Shown: piece by piece, positions 1-6,869 of the stretch
Layout: each line of letters starts with the position of its first letter
Position numbering within the stretch: position 1 is the first letter of the stretch
Origin: Pedosphaera sp.
GTDB taxonomy: Bacteria; Verrucomicrobiota; Verrucomicrobiae; Limisphaerales; Pedosphaeraceae
Assembly: GCA_028293265.1 (NCBI GenBank)
Contig: JAQGPB010000306.1
Coordinates: 1-7,192 of the forward strand
Reading direction: 5' to 3'
DNA length: 7,192 nt
The notes under the pieces: model-generated
The model's input: the letters and a program-made list of their open reading frames with translations, nothing else
Database searches by the model: none
Told to the model about the DNA's origin: nothing
Made by a program: the position numbers and the translations under genes

Positions 1-3000
1 CGCCGGTGCCGCCATCGTAACCGCTGATGAGCACGACGTCGGCGTGGGCCTTGGCGACGCCGGCAGCGACGGTGCCGACGCCGACTTCGGCGACGAGCTT
101 GACGCTGATGCGGGCGTGGTGGTTGGCGTTCTTGAGATCGTGAATCAGCTCCGCGAGATCCTCGATGGAGTAAATGTCATGGTGCGGCGGCGGAGAAATC
201 AGGCCGACACCGACCGTGGCATGGCGCACTTTAGCAATCCACGGATAAACTTTCTTGCCGGGCAATTGTCCGCCTTCGCCGGGCTTGGCGCCCTGGGCCA
301 TCTTGATCTGCAATTCCTGCGCCTTGACCAGATACAAGCTCGTGACGCCGAAGCGGCCGGAGGCAACCTGTTTGATGGCGCTGTTACGGGAGTCGCCGTT
401 GGCATCCAAGGTGTAACGGGCGGGGTCTTCCCCACCCTCGCCGGTGTTGCTCTTGCCGCCGATGCGGTTCATGGCGATGGCGAGCGCCTCGTGGGCTTCC
501 TTGCTGATGGAGCCGTAGGACATCGCGCCGGATTTGAAACGTTTCAGAATCGCCTCGACCGACTCGACTTCCTCGATCGGAACCGGCGCGGGAGCGAATT
601 TGAAATCGAGCAGGCCGCGCAAGGTGGCGTGCTGCTTCAACTGCTCGTTGACCAAGGCGGAATATTCCTTGAACACCTTGTAGTTTGAGGTGCGGCAGGC
701 GGTCTGGAGCTTGTGGACTGTTTGCGGGCTGAACAAATGCACTTCGCCATCCGCGCGCCATTGATACTGGCCGCCGACATCAAGGGTATGGCCGTTGACC
801 TGCCGGTCGGGGAAAGCGTGCTGATGCCGGATCTGAACTTCCCGGGCGATGACGTCCAAGCCCGCGCCTTCAATGCGCGATGGCGTCCAGGTAAAATACT
901 TGTCTATTACCGACTGCTTGAGGCCGACGGCTTCAAAAATTTGCGCACCGCGATAGCTTTGAATCGTCGAGATGCCCATTTTGGAGATCACCTTGACGAC
1001 GCCCTTGACGGCGGCCTTGACGAAATTTTTGCAGGCATCCTTGTGAGTGATATTTTTCAGCAAACCCTGCCGAATCATGTCGTCGAGGGTCTCGAATGCC
1101 AGATAAGGATTGATGGCACCCGCGCCATAACCGATGAGCAATGAGAAGTGATGCACTTCGCGCGGTTCACCCGTTTCGAGCACGAGGCCGACGCGCGTCC
1201 GCGTACCTTCGCGGATAAGATGATGATGCAGTCCCGCGACCGCCAGCAAGGCGGGAATCGGCGCGTTTTCGCGGTCCACGCCGCGGTCGGAAAGGATGAG
1301 AATATTGACGCCGTCATCAATGGCGCGATTAGCCTGGGCGCAGAGCCGGTCCATGGCCTCTTCGAGGCCGCGTTCGCCTTCGGACGCCCGGAACAGGATG
1401 GGCAGCGTGACGGACTTGAAGTCCGGGCGGTTGAGATGCTTGAGCTTCGCGAATTCTTCGTTGGTTAGAATCGGCGACTTCAACTTGATCAGGCGGCAAC
1501 TCTCCGGCACGGGCTTGAGCAGGTTGCGCTCCGAACCGATGGTCGTTTCCGCCGAGGTGATGAGTTCCTCGCGGATGCAATCAATGGGCGGATTGGTGAC
1601 TTGCGCAAAAAGCTGCTTGAAATAATTGTAAAGCGATTGCGATTTGTCCGACAGGACTGCCAGCGGCGTGTCGGTGCCCATGGAACCGACCGCTTCAACG
1701 CCTTCGCGGGCCATCGGCGCCATGATGATGCGCAAATCCTCAAAAGTGTAACCAAACGCCTGCTGGCGGCGCAGGACGGTTTCATGGCTGGATTCGGGCA
1801 GATGCGACGCGTCGGCCACACTGCCAAGTTCCACCATATATTTATCCAGCCATTCGCGGTGTGGATGGGCGGAGGCGATCTTTTGCTTGATCTCCTCATC
1901 GGCCACGATGCGACCTTCCTCGGTATCAATGAGGAACATGCGGCCCGGTTGCAGGCGGCCCTTATGGAGAATGCGGTCGGGCGGAATATCAAGCACACCG
2001 ACTTCGGAAGCCATGATGACCAGATCATCCTTCGTCACATAATAACGCGAAGGACGCAGTCCGTTCCGGTCCAAAATTGCCCCGATCTGCTTGCCATCGG
2101 TGAACGCGATGGAAGCGGGACCGTCCCACGGTTCCATGAGGCAGCTATGGTATTCATAGAATGCCTTCTTCTCGTCGCTCATGCTTTCATGGTTCGCCCA
2201 CGGCTCGGGAATCATCATCATGATGGCATGCGGCAGCGAACGGCCGGCCATGACGAGCAATTCCAAGCAGTTGTCGAACATCGCGGAATCGCTACCGTTG
2301 GTGTTGATGATCGGCAGGATTTTCTTGAGTTCGGGTCCTAGCAGTTCTGACTCGAAGAGCGCCTGCCTCGCGTGCATCCAATTGATATTGCCGCGCAACG
2401 TGTTGATCTCGCCGTTGTGCGCAATGTAACGATACGGATGGCCGCGCTCCCAACTGGGGAAAGTATTCGTGCTGAAACGCGAATGGACCAGCGCCAGGGC
2501 GGTCACCATGGCGGGGTCCGAGAGATCGGCAAAATATTGCTCCACCTGTACGGTATTGAGCATGCCCTTATATATGAGGGTCTTGTGGGAAAGGCTGGCG
2601 ATGTACCAGTATTCGCTGCCGGGAAAACCGACGCGGCGGATCTCGTTGGTGGCGCGCTTGCGGATGATGTAAAGCTTGCGCTCGAAGGCCATCGGGTCGG
2701 TCAGTTTCGGATTGCGCCGGATGAAAACCTGGCGCATGAACGGCTCGGAGGACTTGGCGGTGTCGCCCAGCGTCGTGTTGTTCGTGGGGACATCGCGCCA
2801 GCCGATGATGTGCTGGCCTTCCTCGGCGACGATCTTGCCAAAAATCTGTTCGCACTCTTTCCGCTCGGCGGCTTCAGGCGGCAGATAAACCAAGCCGGCG
2901 CCGTACTGGCCCTCGGCGGGGAGATCAATGCGGCTTTGCGCGCACACCTTTTGCATAAAGGCATGAGGCATCTGGATCAGAATGCCCGCGCCATCGCCGG

Positions 3001-3217
3001 TGTTGACTTCGCAGCCACAAGCGCCGCGGTGATCGAGGTTCAAAAGAACGGTCAGCGCCTGGGTGATGATTTCGTGGGACTTCTTCCCTTTGACATTGAC
3101 GACAAAACCGACGCCGCAAGCATCATGTTCGAACTGCGGGTCGTAGAGGCCCTGCTTGGGAGGCAGTCCGTTCGTTTTCATTTGCTGGTTTTTCTGGCTC
3201 TGACTTTCTGAGTGCAT
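1..3217 (-). CDS. gltB: Glutamate synthase (GOGAT) large subunit, N-terminal ~1072 codons, cut by window edge
   Basis: The enzyme makes two glutamates from glutamine and 2-oxoglutarate in the cytoplasm, the second step of GS-GOGAT ammonia assimilation. The minus frame is open without a stop from ATG 3217 to the left edge; the family is ~1500 residues, so the 3Fe-4S site and C-terminal GXGXG domain lie outside. The class II glutamine amidotransferase domain begins at Cys34 (HDACGVGF), the expected nucleophile once a 33-residue propeptide is removed. It carries [16 protein letters not shown] (63-78), [15 protein letters not shown] (from R247) and [11 protein letters not shown] (from H267). A central domain spans about 470-770. 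The FMN-binding synthase domain follows, with [15 protein letters not shown] (M899), [10 protein letters not shown] (978-987), [15 protein letters not shown] and, at the edge, SGYDGGTG. An in-frame TAA lies one codon before ATG 3217; ATG 3181 is the alternative start. No strong ribosome site is seen. gltD may follow off-window; this was not seen. Confidence 0.97.
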   Translation of the reverse strand, partial: MHSESQSQKNQQMKTNGLPPKQGLYDPQFEHDACGVGFVVNVKGKKSHEIITQALTVLLNLDHRGACGCEVNTGDGAGILIQMPHAFMQKVCAQSRIDLPAEGQYGAGLVYLPPEAAERKECEQIFGKIVAEEGQHIIGWRDVPTNNTTLGDTAKSSEPFMRQVFIRRNPKLTDPMAFERKLYIIRKRATNEIRRVGFPGSEYWYIASLSHKTLIYKGMLNTVQVEQYFADLSDPAMVTALALVHSRFSTNTFPSWERGHPYRYIAHNGEINTLRGNINWMHARQALFESELLGPELKKILPIINTNGSDSAMFDNCLELLVMAGRSLPHAIMMMIPEPWANHESMSDEKKAFYEYHSCLMEPWDGPASIAFTDGKQIGAILDRNGLRPSRYYVTKDDLVIMASEVGVLDIPPDRILHKGRLQPGRMFLIDTEEGRIVADEEIKQKIASAHPHREWLDKYMVELGSVADASHLPESSHETVLRRQQAFGYTFEDLRIIMAPMAREGVEAVGSMGTDTPLAVLSDKSQSLYNYFKQLFAQVTNPPIDCIREELITSAETTIGSERNLLKPVPESCRLIKLKSPILTNEEFAKLKHLNRPDFKSVTLPILFRASEGERGLEEAMDRLCAQANRAIDDGVNILILSDRGVDRENAPIPALLAVAGLHHHLIREGTRTRVGLVLETGEPREVHHFSLLIGYGAGAINPYLAFETLDDMIRQGLLKNITHKDACKNFVKAAVKGVVKVISKMGISTIQSYRGAQIFEAVGLKQSVIDKYFTWTPSRIEGAGLDVIAREVQIRHQHAFPDRQVNGHTLDVGGQYQWRADGEVHLFSPQTVHKLQTACRTSNYKVFKEYSALVNEQLKQHATLRGLLDFKFAPAPVPIEEVESVEAILKRFKSGAMSYGSISKEAHEALAIAMNRIGGKSNTGEGGEDPARYTLDANGDSRNSAIKQVASGRFGVTSLYLVKAQELQIKMAQGAKPGEGGQLPGKKVYPWIAKVRHATVGVGLISPPPHHDIYSIEDLAELIHDLKNANHHARISVKLVAEVGVGTVAAGVAKAHADVVLISGYDGGTG

Positions 3218-3449
3218 TGTTTACAATCCGGCCTAACCAATACCGAAAATAAAATTTTGTTATTCTTTGCAGAAAATTTTGCCGACTGCAATAGTTAGAT
3301 TCAAAAATCTTCATGCCTGCCCTGATCGGTCAAGAGCCGGTCACTTAATGGAAGCGGCAAAACCGACGCTCCGCACGTCTCTATCAAGCACTGTCAGCCA
3401 GTTCTGGATTTTTGCCAGTGGAAGCTTTTACGTGCCAGCCAAGGCGTAA
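3218..3449 (-). promoter_or_regulatory. gltB upstream intergenic region (promoter not pinpointed)
   Basis: This 232-base gap lies between the stop of the secreted-protein gene and the gltB start, so it should hold the gltB promoter. The part from about 3240 to 3310 is clearly more AT-rich than the coding DNA around it. A loose sigma-70-like pair on the minus strand can be drawn (TTGCAG at 3286-3291, then AAGAAT about 18 bases on), but neither half matches consensus well. TTGCAG (3267-3272) and CTGCAA (3286-3291) form a 6-base inverted repeat. I see no convincing terminator for the upstream gene here. Confidence 0.4.
3251..3281. repeat. Two direct copies of AAAATTTTG upstream of gltB
   Basis: AAAATTTTG occurs at 3251-3259 and again at 3273-3281. 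The copies are 22 bases apart, about two helical turns, so they face the same side of DNA. Each contains the palindrome AAAATTTT. They lie 34 to 65 bases before the gltB start codon. The arrangement would suit a regulator or nucleoid-protein site, but AT-rich DNA makes such repeats by chance fairly easily. Confidence 0.4.
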
Positions 3450-4121
3450 CTATCGGTCGGAGCCATCAGTTCGCCGGATGCGAAATTCGGTGGCGCGCGC
3501 CCAGTGGGCGGAGTCGGCGGGGCCTTGGTAGAATTGCAGGCTGATGCGGGCTTTGACGTTGGCGGGCTGGGGCAGATCACATTCGCCAGCAACACGCCAT
3601 TCAGCGGTGTCCGAGGTGCGGAACCGTCCGCGGATGTGGTTGCCCTTGACGGAGAGTCGCAGGCGAACGGCATCAGATTTTATCGGGACGATTGCCAACG
3701 TGCGCGTTTTGTCCTCTGCTTCACGCCCCATCACGACACTGATTTTGCCGTCCACCAACTCGCGGCCAATCTTCACCATGTGGCTGTCGTCAAAATACCA
3801 GACCAGATCGGCCTGTTCATATTGGTTGGTGGGATGGGTTTCAAAGGTGACAGAAACTTCGATTTCATCCTGCGAAGCGTCCGGCGCGGGACGGACGAGG
3901 AGATTGCGGGCATCGTTGGCCGGGCCCCACATGTTGCCCGGCTCGATGTGAACCTTGAGTCCACGGCTGGACACCCGCCACTCGCCGGGATGCTCGCGCA
4001 CCCATGACCAACCTTCGCCAAGCTGGCCTGCGAAGTCGTCGCGAAACAGGATTTCATCCGCGCGCGAAGTTGCGGCGAGCAGGCAGAATAGGAAAACTGT
4101 CTTCAACCGGGCAATTTTCAT
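3450..4121 (-). CDS. Secreted concanavalin-like (DUF1349 / GH43_C2-type) domain protein
   Basis: The 223-residue product has a Sec signal peptide: Lys/Arg at 2, 5 and 7, a hydrophobic core at about 8-17, and a likely cut after SRA (19-21). The rest reads as one beta-sandwich domain: LFRDDF, GEGWSWVREHPGEWRV, a GLKV strand, RNLLVRPAP, EIEVSVTFE, QADLVWYFDDSHMVKIGREL, and late strands ending near FRIRR. This order resembles DUF1349 and the C-terminal domain of GH43 beta-xylosidases, whose jelly-roll folds often bind carbohydrate. I see no catalytic motif, so a binding role is inference. Its ATG (4121) follows the GH13 stop (4125-4123) by one base with no clear ribosome site, which implies translational coupling. 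The frame stays open upstream to 4550 inside the GH13 gene, but that longer start would lose the signal peptide. Confidence 0.8.
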   Translation of the reverse strand: MKIARLKTVFLFCLLAATSRADEILFRDDFAGQLGEGWSWVREHPGEWRVSSRGLKVHIEPGNMWGPANDARNLLVRPAPDASQDEIEVSVTFETHPTNQYEQADLVWYFDDSHMVKIGRELVDGKISVVMGREAEDKTRTLAIVPIKSDAVRLRLSVKGNHIRGRFRTSDTAEWRVAGECDLPQPANVKARISLQFYQGPADSAHWARATEFRIRRTDGSDR

Positions 4122-4122
4122 C

Positions 4123-5601
4123 TCAGGATTTTTGGATGTTAAAGCGGAACAGTTGCGCGCCATGCGCGGGCAGATCGAGATGCAGCCCGTGAGTTTCCAA
4201 ATCTTCGCCATGTCGCTGATAGGTCTCCCGGCCGAGCTGGTTGAGCATTTCCCAATCATGCGCGGCAAGTTCCTTGATGTCGAGCCGCACCTGGCACTGG
4301 CTGGGATGGACGGCCAGATTAACAACGACGAGGTCAAATTCCAGCGGGGCTTTTTGCCATTGGACGACGATGAAATTTTTTGCGCTTGAATTGTCCGGCC
4401 AACTTTGAGGCGAAAGCAAGCGCCAGTCGCCGCGGCCAACGGAGGAATCTTTGAGCGCGGCAAGCAATGACTCGTAGAGCGTCGAAATTTCCGCATCGGC
4501 GGGTTCATCGGGCCAGCGTCCCAGATGGACCGGAGCCTGAAGTCGCGCACCGTGAAGCTGGCCTTCGTGCAACAAGCGCATTCCGGGCAGGCCGAGAATC
4601 AGCAATGCCGCCATGCGATGTTCAGCATGGGAAAGCTTGGAGACAACGCGGGGTTCGTCATGGTTTTCCAAGAAATGTGCGCTGGCCGCAACATGACCTG
4701 GCGCGGCCAGCAACTCCTTTTGCAGGCCGACGTGGTCGCGATCCATCAAACGGTCATAAACGGGCTTGCCGTAAGTGTAGTCGAATCCAAGCGATTGCAG
4801 GCGCGGCTCCAAACCCCAGTAAACCTCTGCTAGAAATATGAACTCCGGGCAATCCTGTTTTACCGCCTGAATTGCTTCGGCCCAGAACTCGGACGCGATA
4901 GCCTTGGTCGGCTCGGGCAGGTGCGCCCAAGTTTTGGCGAATACGTCGTTGAGCAACAGCATGGCCATATCGCATCGCACGCCATCGCATCGGCGGGCGA
5001 TTGTACGCAGGAGTTCAATCATGGCGGCACGGGTTTCGGGGCGGCGATAATTGACCTGCGCGGTGTCGGGCCACGGCGGGAAATGCGGATCTCTCCCGTG
5101 AGCAAGCCAGCGCAGCCCGGCAGCGGTTTTTTGCGGAAAAGTACCCGGCGCTTCGAATGGGCTATGCATGAACAATCCGGGTCGCTCGATGATCCACGGA
5201 TGGTCCAGTCCGACGTGATTTGGCACGAAATCCAACAGCAGTTTCATTCCATGAGCATTGAGCCGGTGACGGAAAATATTGAGCCCTTCGTCACCGCCCA
5301 ATGCGGCGGGAACTGCGTAATCTGCGATGGCGTAGGGCGACCCGGGAACATCGTGTTTGCTCCAGCCGGGGAGGATTTTGGTGAAGGTGTTTCGCAGTTC
5401 GGCGCTCTCCATTGCCAGCGCCCGGCTGCGCGGGCCGGTGGTCCAAACTCCCATGGCCCAAACATGGGTGAAGCCGAGGTTTTGCCAGCGCGCGAATTCG
5501 TCGTCAGGAACATTGCCGAGCGTGACCGCCCTGCCCTGCTCGCCGGAGAGGCGGCGCAACCAACAGCGCGTGTTGACTTCGTAGAGCAGCGGATGCGTCA
5601 T
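4123..5601 (-). CDS. GH13 alpha-amylase family glycoside hydrolase, intracellular
   Basis: The 492-residue enzyme acts on alpha-glucosidic bonds. Hydrolysis versus transglycosylation cannot be told from the sequence. All GH13 signature regions are intact: region I DFVPNH (124-129), region II GVRCD with nucleophile Asp211 and its Arg209 partner, region III FLAEVYWG with acid/base Glu259, and region IV FLENHDEPR with His314 and Asp315. The segment GLPGMRLLHEGQ (337-348) is the usual end of the barrel. A C-terminal beta domain (about 405-492) ends in HLDLPAHGAQLFRF, typical of amylase domain C. The start (MTHPLLYEVNTRCWL) has no signal peptide, so the protein should be cytoplasmic, unlike its coupled partner. 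ATG 5601 is preferred because the first barrel strand begins at once; an in-frame TTG at 5616 would add five residues. The substrate may be glycogen, maltodextrin or trehalose-type sugars; I cannot assign a subfamily. Confidence 0.93.
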   Translation of the reverse strand: MTHPLLYEVNTRCWLRRLSGEQGRAVTLGNVPDDEFARWQNLGFTHVWAMGVWTTGPRSRALAMESAELRNTFTKILPGWSKHDVPGSPYAIADYAVPAALGGDEGLNIFRHRLNAHGMKLLLDFVPNHVGLDHPWIIERPGLFMHSPFEAPGTFPQKTAAGLRWLAHGRDPHFPPWPDTAQVNYRRPETRAAMIELLRTIARRCDGVRCDMAMLLLNDVFAKTWAHLPEPTKAIASEFWAEAIQAVKQDCPEFIFLAEVYWGLEPRLQSLGFDYTYGKPVYDRLMDRDHVGLQKELLAAPGHVAASAHFLENHDEPRVVSKLSHAEHRMAALLILGLPGMRLLHEGQLHGARLQAPVHLGRWPDEPADAEISTLYESLLAALKDSSVGRGDWRLLSPQSWPDNSSAKNFIVVQWQKAPLEFDLVVVNLAVHPSQCQVRLDIKELAAHDWEMLNQLGRETYQRHGEDLETHGLHLDLPAHGAQLFRFNIQKS

Positions 5602-5606
5602 GCAAT

Positions 5607-5631
5607 GCTTTTTCAAGAGCCTTGAAAAGGC
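5607..5631 (-). promoter_or_regulatory. Stem-loop just upstream of the GH13 start codon
   Basis: TTTTCAAG (5610-5617) and CTTGAAAA (5621-5628) form a perfect 8-base stem around a 3-base loop. It extends past one mismatch by two more pairs (GC at 5607-5608 with GC at 5630-5631). In the minus-strand message it occupies the 5 to 30 bases before ATG 5601, where a ribosome site would be, and it buries the alternative TTG start at 5616. No good Shine-Dalgarno site is present outside it. It could limit translation initiation, but this rests on pairing alone. Confidence 0.4.
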
Positions 5632-5650
5632 TTAACATCGGCAGAGAAAT

Positions 5651-5749
5651 GACGCAAGGAGAAGCGCCCGGCTGCGTCTTAACAGAAGTTGCAGCCCGCG
5701 AGGCTTGCATCGAAGCAAAAGTTCGCTGATGCAATTCAGGCGTGGGCTG
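5651..5749 (-). promoter_or_regulatory. Candidate structured leader of the GH13 gene (nested inverted repeats)
   Basis: Three perfect inverted repeats fit together without conflict. GCAGCCC (5691-5697) pairs with GGGCTGC (5744-5750). Inside it, TTGCATC (5705-5711) pairs with GATGCAA (5728-5734). Separately, GACGCA (5651-5656) pairs with TGCGTC (5673-5678). With the hairpin on the GH13 start and the strong hairpin at 5750-5783, most of the 180 bases before the GH13 gene can fold as a row of stems. No coding frame here looks real and I find no clear promoter. It may be a regulatory leader or a small RNA; I match it to no known riboswitch class. Confidence 0.35.
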
Positions 5750-5783
5750 CATTCGCGCGGAATTCAATTTTTCCGCGCGAATG
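5750..5783 (-). terminator. Strong 13-bp hairpin downstream of lipoprotein gene 1
   Basis: CATTCGCGCGGAA (5750-5762) and TTCCGCGCGAATG (5771-5783) are perfectly complementary over 13 bases with an 8-base loop. The hairpin begins 11 bases after the TGA of the first lipoprotein gene and before the GH13 leader. That position suits a transcription terminator or a 3' stabilising structure. No U-run follows on the minus strand, so it is not a classical intrinsic terminator. Confidence 0.6.
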
Positions 5784-5794
5784 AAGGCATTGGC

Positions 5795-6034
5795 TCAATG
5801 GGCAGGTACCAAACCGACACCGCCACCGACGCCAAGCGGATTGCCGCGGCCAACGCTGCCATTGGGTCCCTCGGGCAGTTCCTCGGAAGGAAGGGGAGCG
5901 TTATCGTCCGAGCTGTTACCATAACCGGTTTCGTTATAATCGCCCGGTGCGCCGGTGTTGTGGCGGTCAGTGGCGCAACCGGCAAGCAAGGCAGCCGCGC
6001 TCGCCAAGATCAGCAGGTGTTTTACGATTTTCAT
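5795..6034 (-). CDS. Small lipoprotein, copy 1 of 3
   Basis: The 79-residue product is a predicted lipoprotein: MKIVK, a hydrophobic core, and lipobox LLAGC with acylated Cys20. Ala follows Cys20; a +2 Asp (the inner-membrane retention signal in enterics) is absent, so outer-membrane sorting is plausible. The mature part is only about 60 residues: an ATDRHNTG head, ETG at 35-37, an acidic Pro/Asn-rich linker (38-55), and the tail GPNGSVGRGNPLGVGGG (56-72). The linker is acidic here (DD, EE), unlike copy 2. ATG 6034 is chosen because a good ribosome site (AAGGA) lies 7 bases upstream and it starts the signal peptide; the frame is open further to 6145. I do not recognise the family; no enzymatic or binding motif is visible. 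It is the closest copy to the GH13 unit, but a hairpin separates them. Confidence 0.85.
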   Translation of the reverse strand: MKIVKHLLILASAAALLAGCATDRHNTGAPGDYNETGYGNSSDDNAPLPSEELPEGPNGSVGRGNPLGVGGGVGLVPAH

Positions 6035-6041
6035 TTGATTG

Positions 6042-6046
6042 TCCTT
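6042..6046 (-). promoter_or_regulatory. Shine-Dalgarno site of lipoprotein gene 1
   Basis: The minus strand reads AAGGA here, 7 bases before ATG 6034, inside an A-rich run. It is the only good ribosome site in the window. It fixes the start at 6034 rather than at the upstream in-frame ATG (6145). Confidence 0.8.
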
Positions 6047-6079
6047 TTTTAGTCCAACGTTATTGGCCGTATAGGTCGT

Positions 6080-6131
6080 AAAGGGACGATTTTCTGACTG
6101 AATTGATCGTGCGTATCCTTTGCGTCCCTTT
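6080..6131. repeat. 9-base inverted repeat upstream of lipoprotein gene 1
   Basis: AAAGGGACG (6080-6088) and CGTCCCTTT (6123-6131) are exact reverse complements separated by 34 bases, 46 to 97 bases before the copy 1 start. The arms could be paired operator half-sites or a long-loop stem. The same pattern is not seen in front of copies 2 and 3, so if real it acts on copy 1 alone. Confidence 0.3.
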
Positions 6132-6351
6132 GTATCCACCTTCAATCTGCTTGGGACATGCCAAGTTTTGCGCCGACCCGCAGCATTTTCGTCATCAACG
6201 AGTTATGATTTTTGCCTCCTGGGACCACTCCTATTTGCCATGCGATCTGCAAGGCCTGTTCAAACTTAATGCCGCAGATTGCATGAGGCAAGTGGGCGGG
6301 TGATGAATAAATGCGAGCATGCGCGAACGAGCGCGGGCATCTTCAATACGG

Positions 6352-6591
6352 TCAATATGGATATGGCCGGGCCACGCCGCCGGGGCCCAAGCCAAAGGGA
6401 TTGCCGGGGCCAATGGAACCGTTGGGGCCTTGCAATCGGCGGGGAGGGTTTTGAGCGTTGTCATAAGGACCGGCGGCGGTCCCGGTTTCGCGCTCGTTGC
6501 CCGTGCCGCCCGTGTTGTCCCGGTCGGTGGCGCAACCCGCCAGCAAAACGACCGCGCTTGCAATCATTAGAATACGTTTTACAATTTTCAT
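6352..6591 (-). CDS. Small lipoprotein, copy 2 of 3
   Basis: A 79-residue predicted lipoprotein and paralogue of its two neighbours. Signal peptide and lipobox (LLAGC, Cys20) are followed by ATDRDNTG. Over residues 1-28 it matches copy 1 at 21 positions and copy 3 at 21. ETG (35-37) is kept. The linker (38-54) holds YDN and PPRRLQ and is basic rather than acidic. The tail is GPNGSIGPGNPFGLGPG (55-71), then GGVARPYPY. No domain or catalytic motif is recognised. The ribosome site is weak (AGAAAG, 8 bases before ATG), but the 50 bases upstream resemble those of copy 3, which supports the start. Its role is unknown; a periplasm-facing membrane-anchored peptide is all that can be inferred. Confidence 0.85.
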   Translation of the reverse strand: MKIVKRILMIASAVVLLAGCATDRDNTGGTGNERETGTAAGPYDNAQNPPRRLQGPNGSIGPGNPFGLGPGGVARPYPY

Positions 6592-6641
6592 TCGATCAAC
6601 TTTCTAATCACGTTCGCTGGTTATCGGTTCATCATTCCAAG
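6592..6641 (-). promoter_or_regulatory. Leader of lipoprotein gene 2, conserved with gene 3
   Basis: Read on the minus strand, these 50 bases align without gaps to the 50 bases before copy 3, with 31 identical positions by my count. The best-kept parts are CTTGRAA at the far end and AGAAAGYTRATCGA directly before ATG. The TTGRAA block could be a -35 element, but no matching -10 box is evident 17 bases on. Copy 1 has a different leader. Confidence 0.45.
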
Positions 6642-6770
6642 GTACAAGTTACTCCATGGACGGGTGTTTGCCAGCGGGGTGTGCCCAACGGAGCTGATAC
6701 CTCGGATTCCATTAGACGAGGGGGTAACAGGTTACCTGCTGGACAAGATTGTAAGAAGTGGTAAGGCGGC

Positions 6771-6798
6771 ACTTTGCCACGAAAGGGCGTGGCAAAGT
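6771..6798 (-). terminator. 11-bp hairpin downstream of lipoprotein gene 3
   Basis: ACTTTGCCACG (6771-6781) and CGTGGCAAAGT (6788-6798) pair perfectly around a 6-base loop. It lies 71 bases after the copy 3 stop on the minus strand. As with the hairpin after copy 1, no U-run follows. It may end or stabilise the copy 3 message, which would make the copies separate transcripts. A smaller perfect stem, GGTAAC/GTTACC (6723-6736), lies further downstream. Confidence 0.45.
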
Positions 6799-6869
6799 CA
6801 TGAATCCAAATTAAACGAGCTTGCGCCAGGCGGCGGGATGAATTCGCCATGCGGTAAGGACGGGTTTGG

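Larger units (their letters stand above)
6035..6351. other. 317-base non-coding gap between lipoprotein genes 1 and 2
   Basis: No convincing gene is found on either strand; the open frames have no recognisable protein character. The gap must hold the copy 1 promoter unless the array is one transcript, but I cannot place it with confidence. It contains a 9-base inverted repeat (AAAGGGACG at 6080-6088 and CGTCCCTTT at 6123-6131). Just after the copy 2 stop there is an imperfect GC-rich hairpin at about 6319-6340 (ATGC-GCG against CGC-GG-GCAT) with no U-run. Confidence 0.5.

Noticed and set aside
44..3211. A nearly continuous series of long open frames on the plus strand, antisense to gltB
   Set aside because: They lie in exact codon register opposite gltB, where the codon bias of a GC-rich gene removes stops from the opposite strand. 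The translated products show no family features, while the gltB frame shows many conserved motifs.
3383..3418. Possible plus-strand terminator (CCAG-TT-CTGG followed by ATTTTT)
   Set aside because: The stem is only four pairs with a two-base loop, and no plus-strand gene precedes it.
4122..4550. Longer minus-strand start at 4550 for the secreted protein gene
   Set aside because: The extra 143 codons lie inside the GH13 gene and have no protein-like character. Starting at 4121 gives a proper signal peptide and a one-base junction with the GH13 stop.
5504..5767. A small minus-strand open frame over the GH13 leader and 5' end
   Set aside because: It runs out of frame into the GH13 coding region and has no family features. 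Its region is better explained by the inverted repeats.
6035..6145. N-terminal extension of lipoprotein copy 1 to ATG 6145
   Set aside because: It would put 37 mostly polar residues before the signal peptide, and the other copies have no such extension. The AAGGA site points to 6034.
6147..6170. Possible sigma-54 promoter (TGGCATG-N4-AAGCA) before lipoprotein copy 1
   Set aside because: The GG and GC pairs have the right 10-base spacing, but the conserved TT before GC is AA. It lies about 115 bases from the start codon, and one match of this quality is expected by chance.
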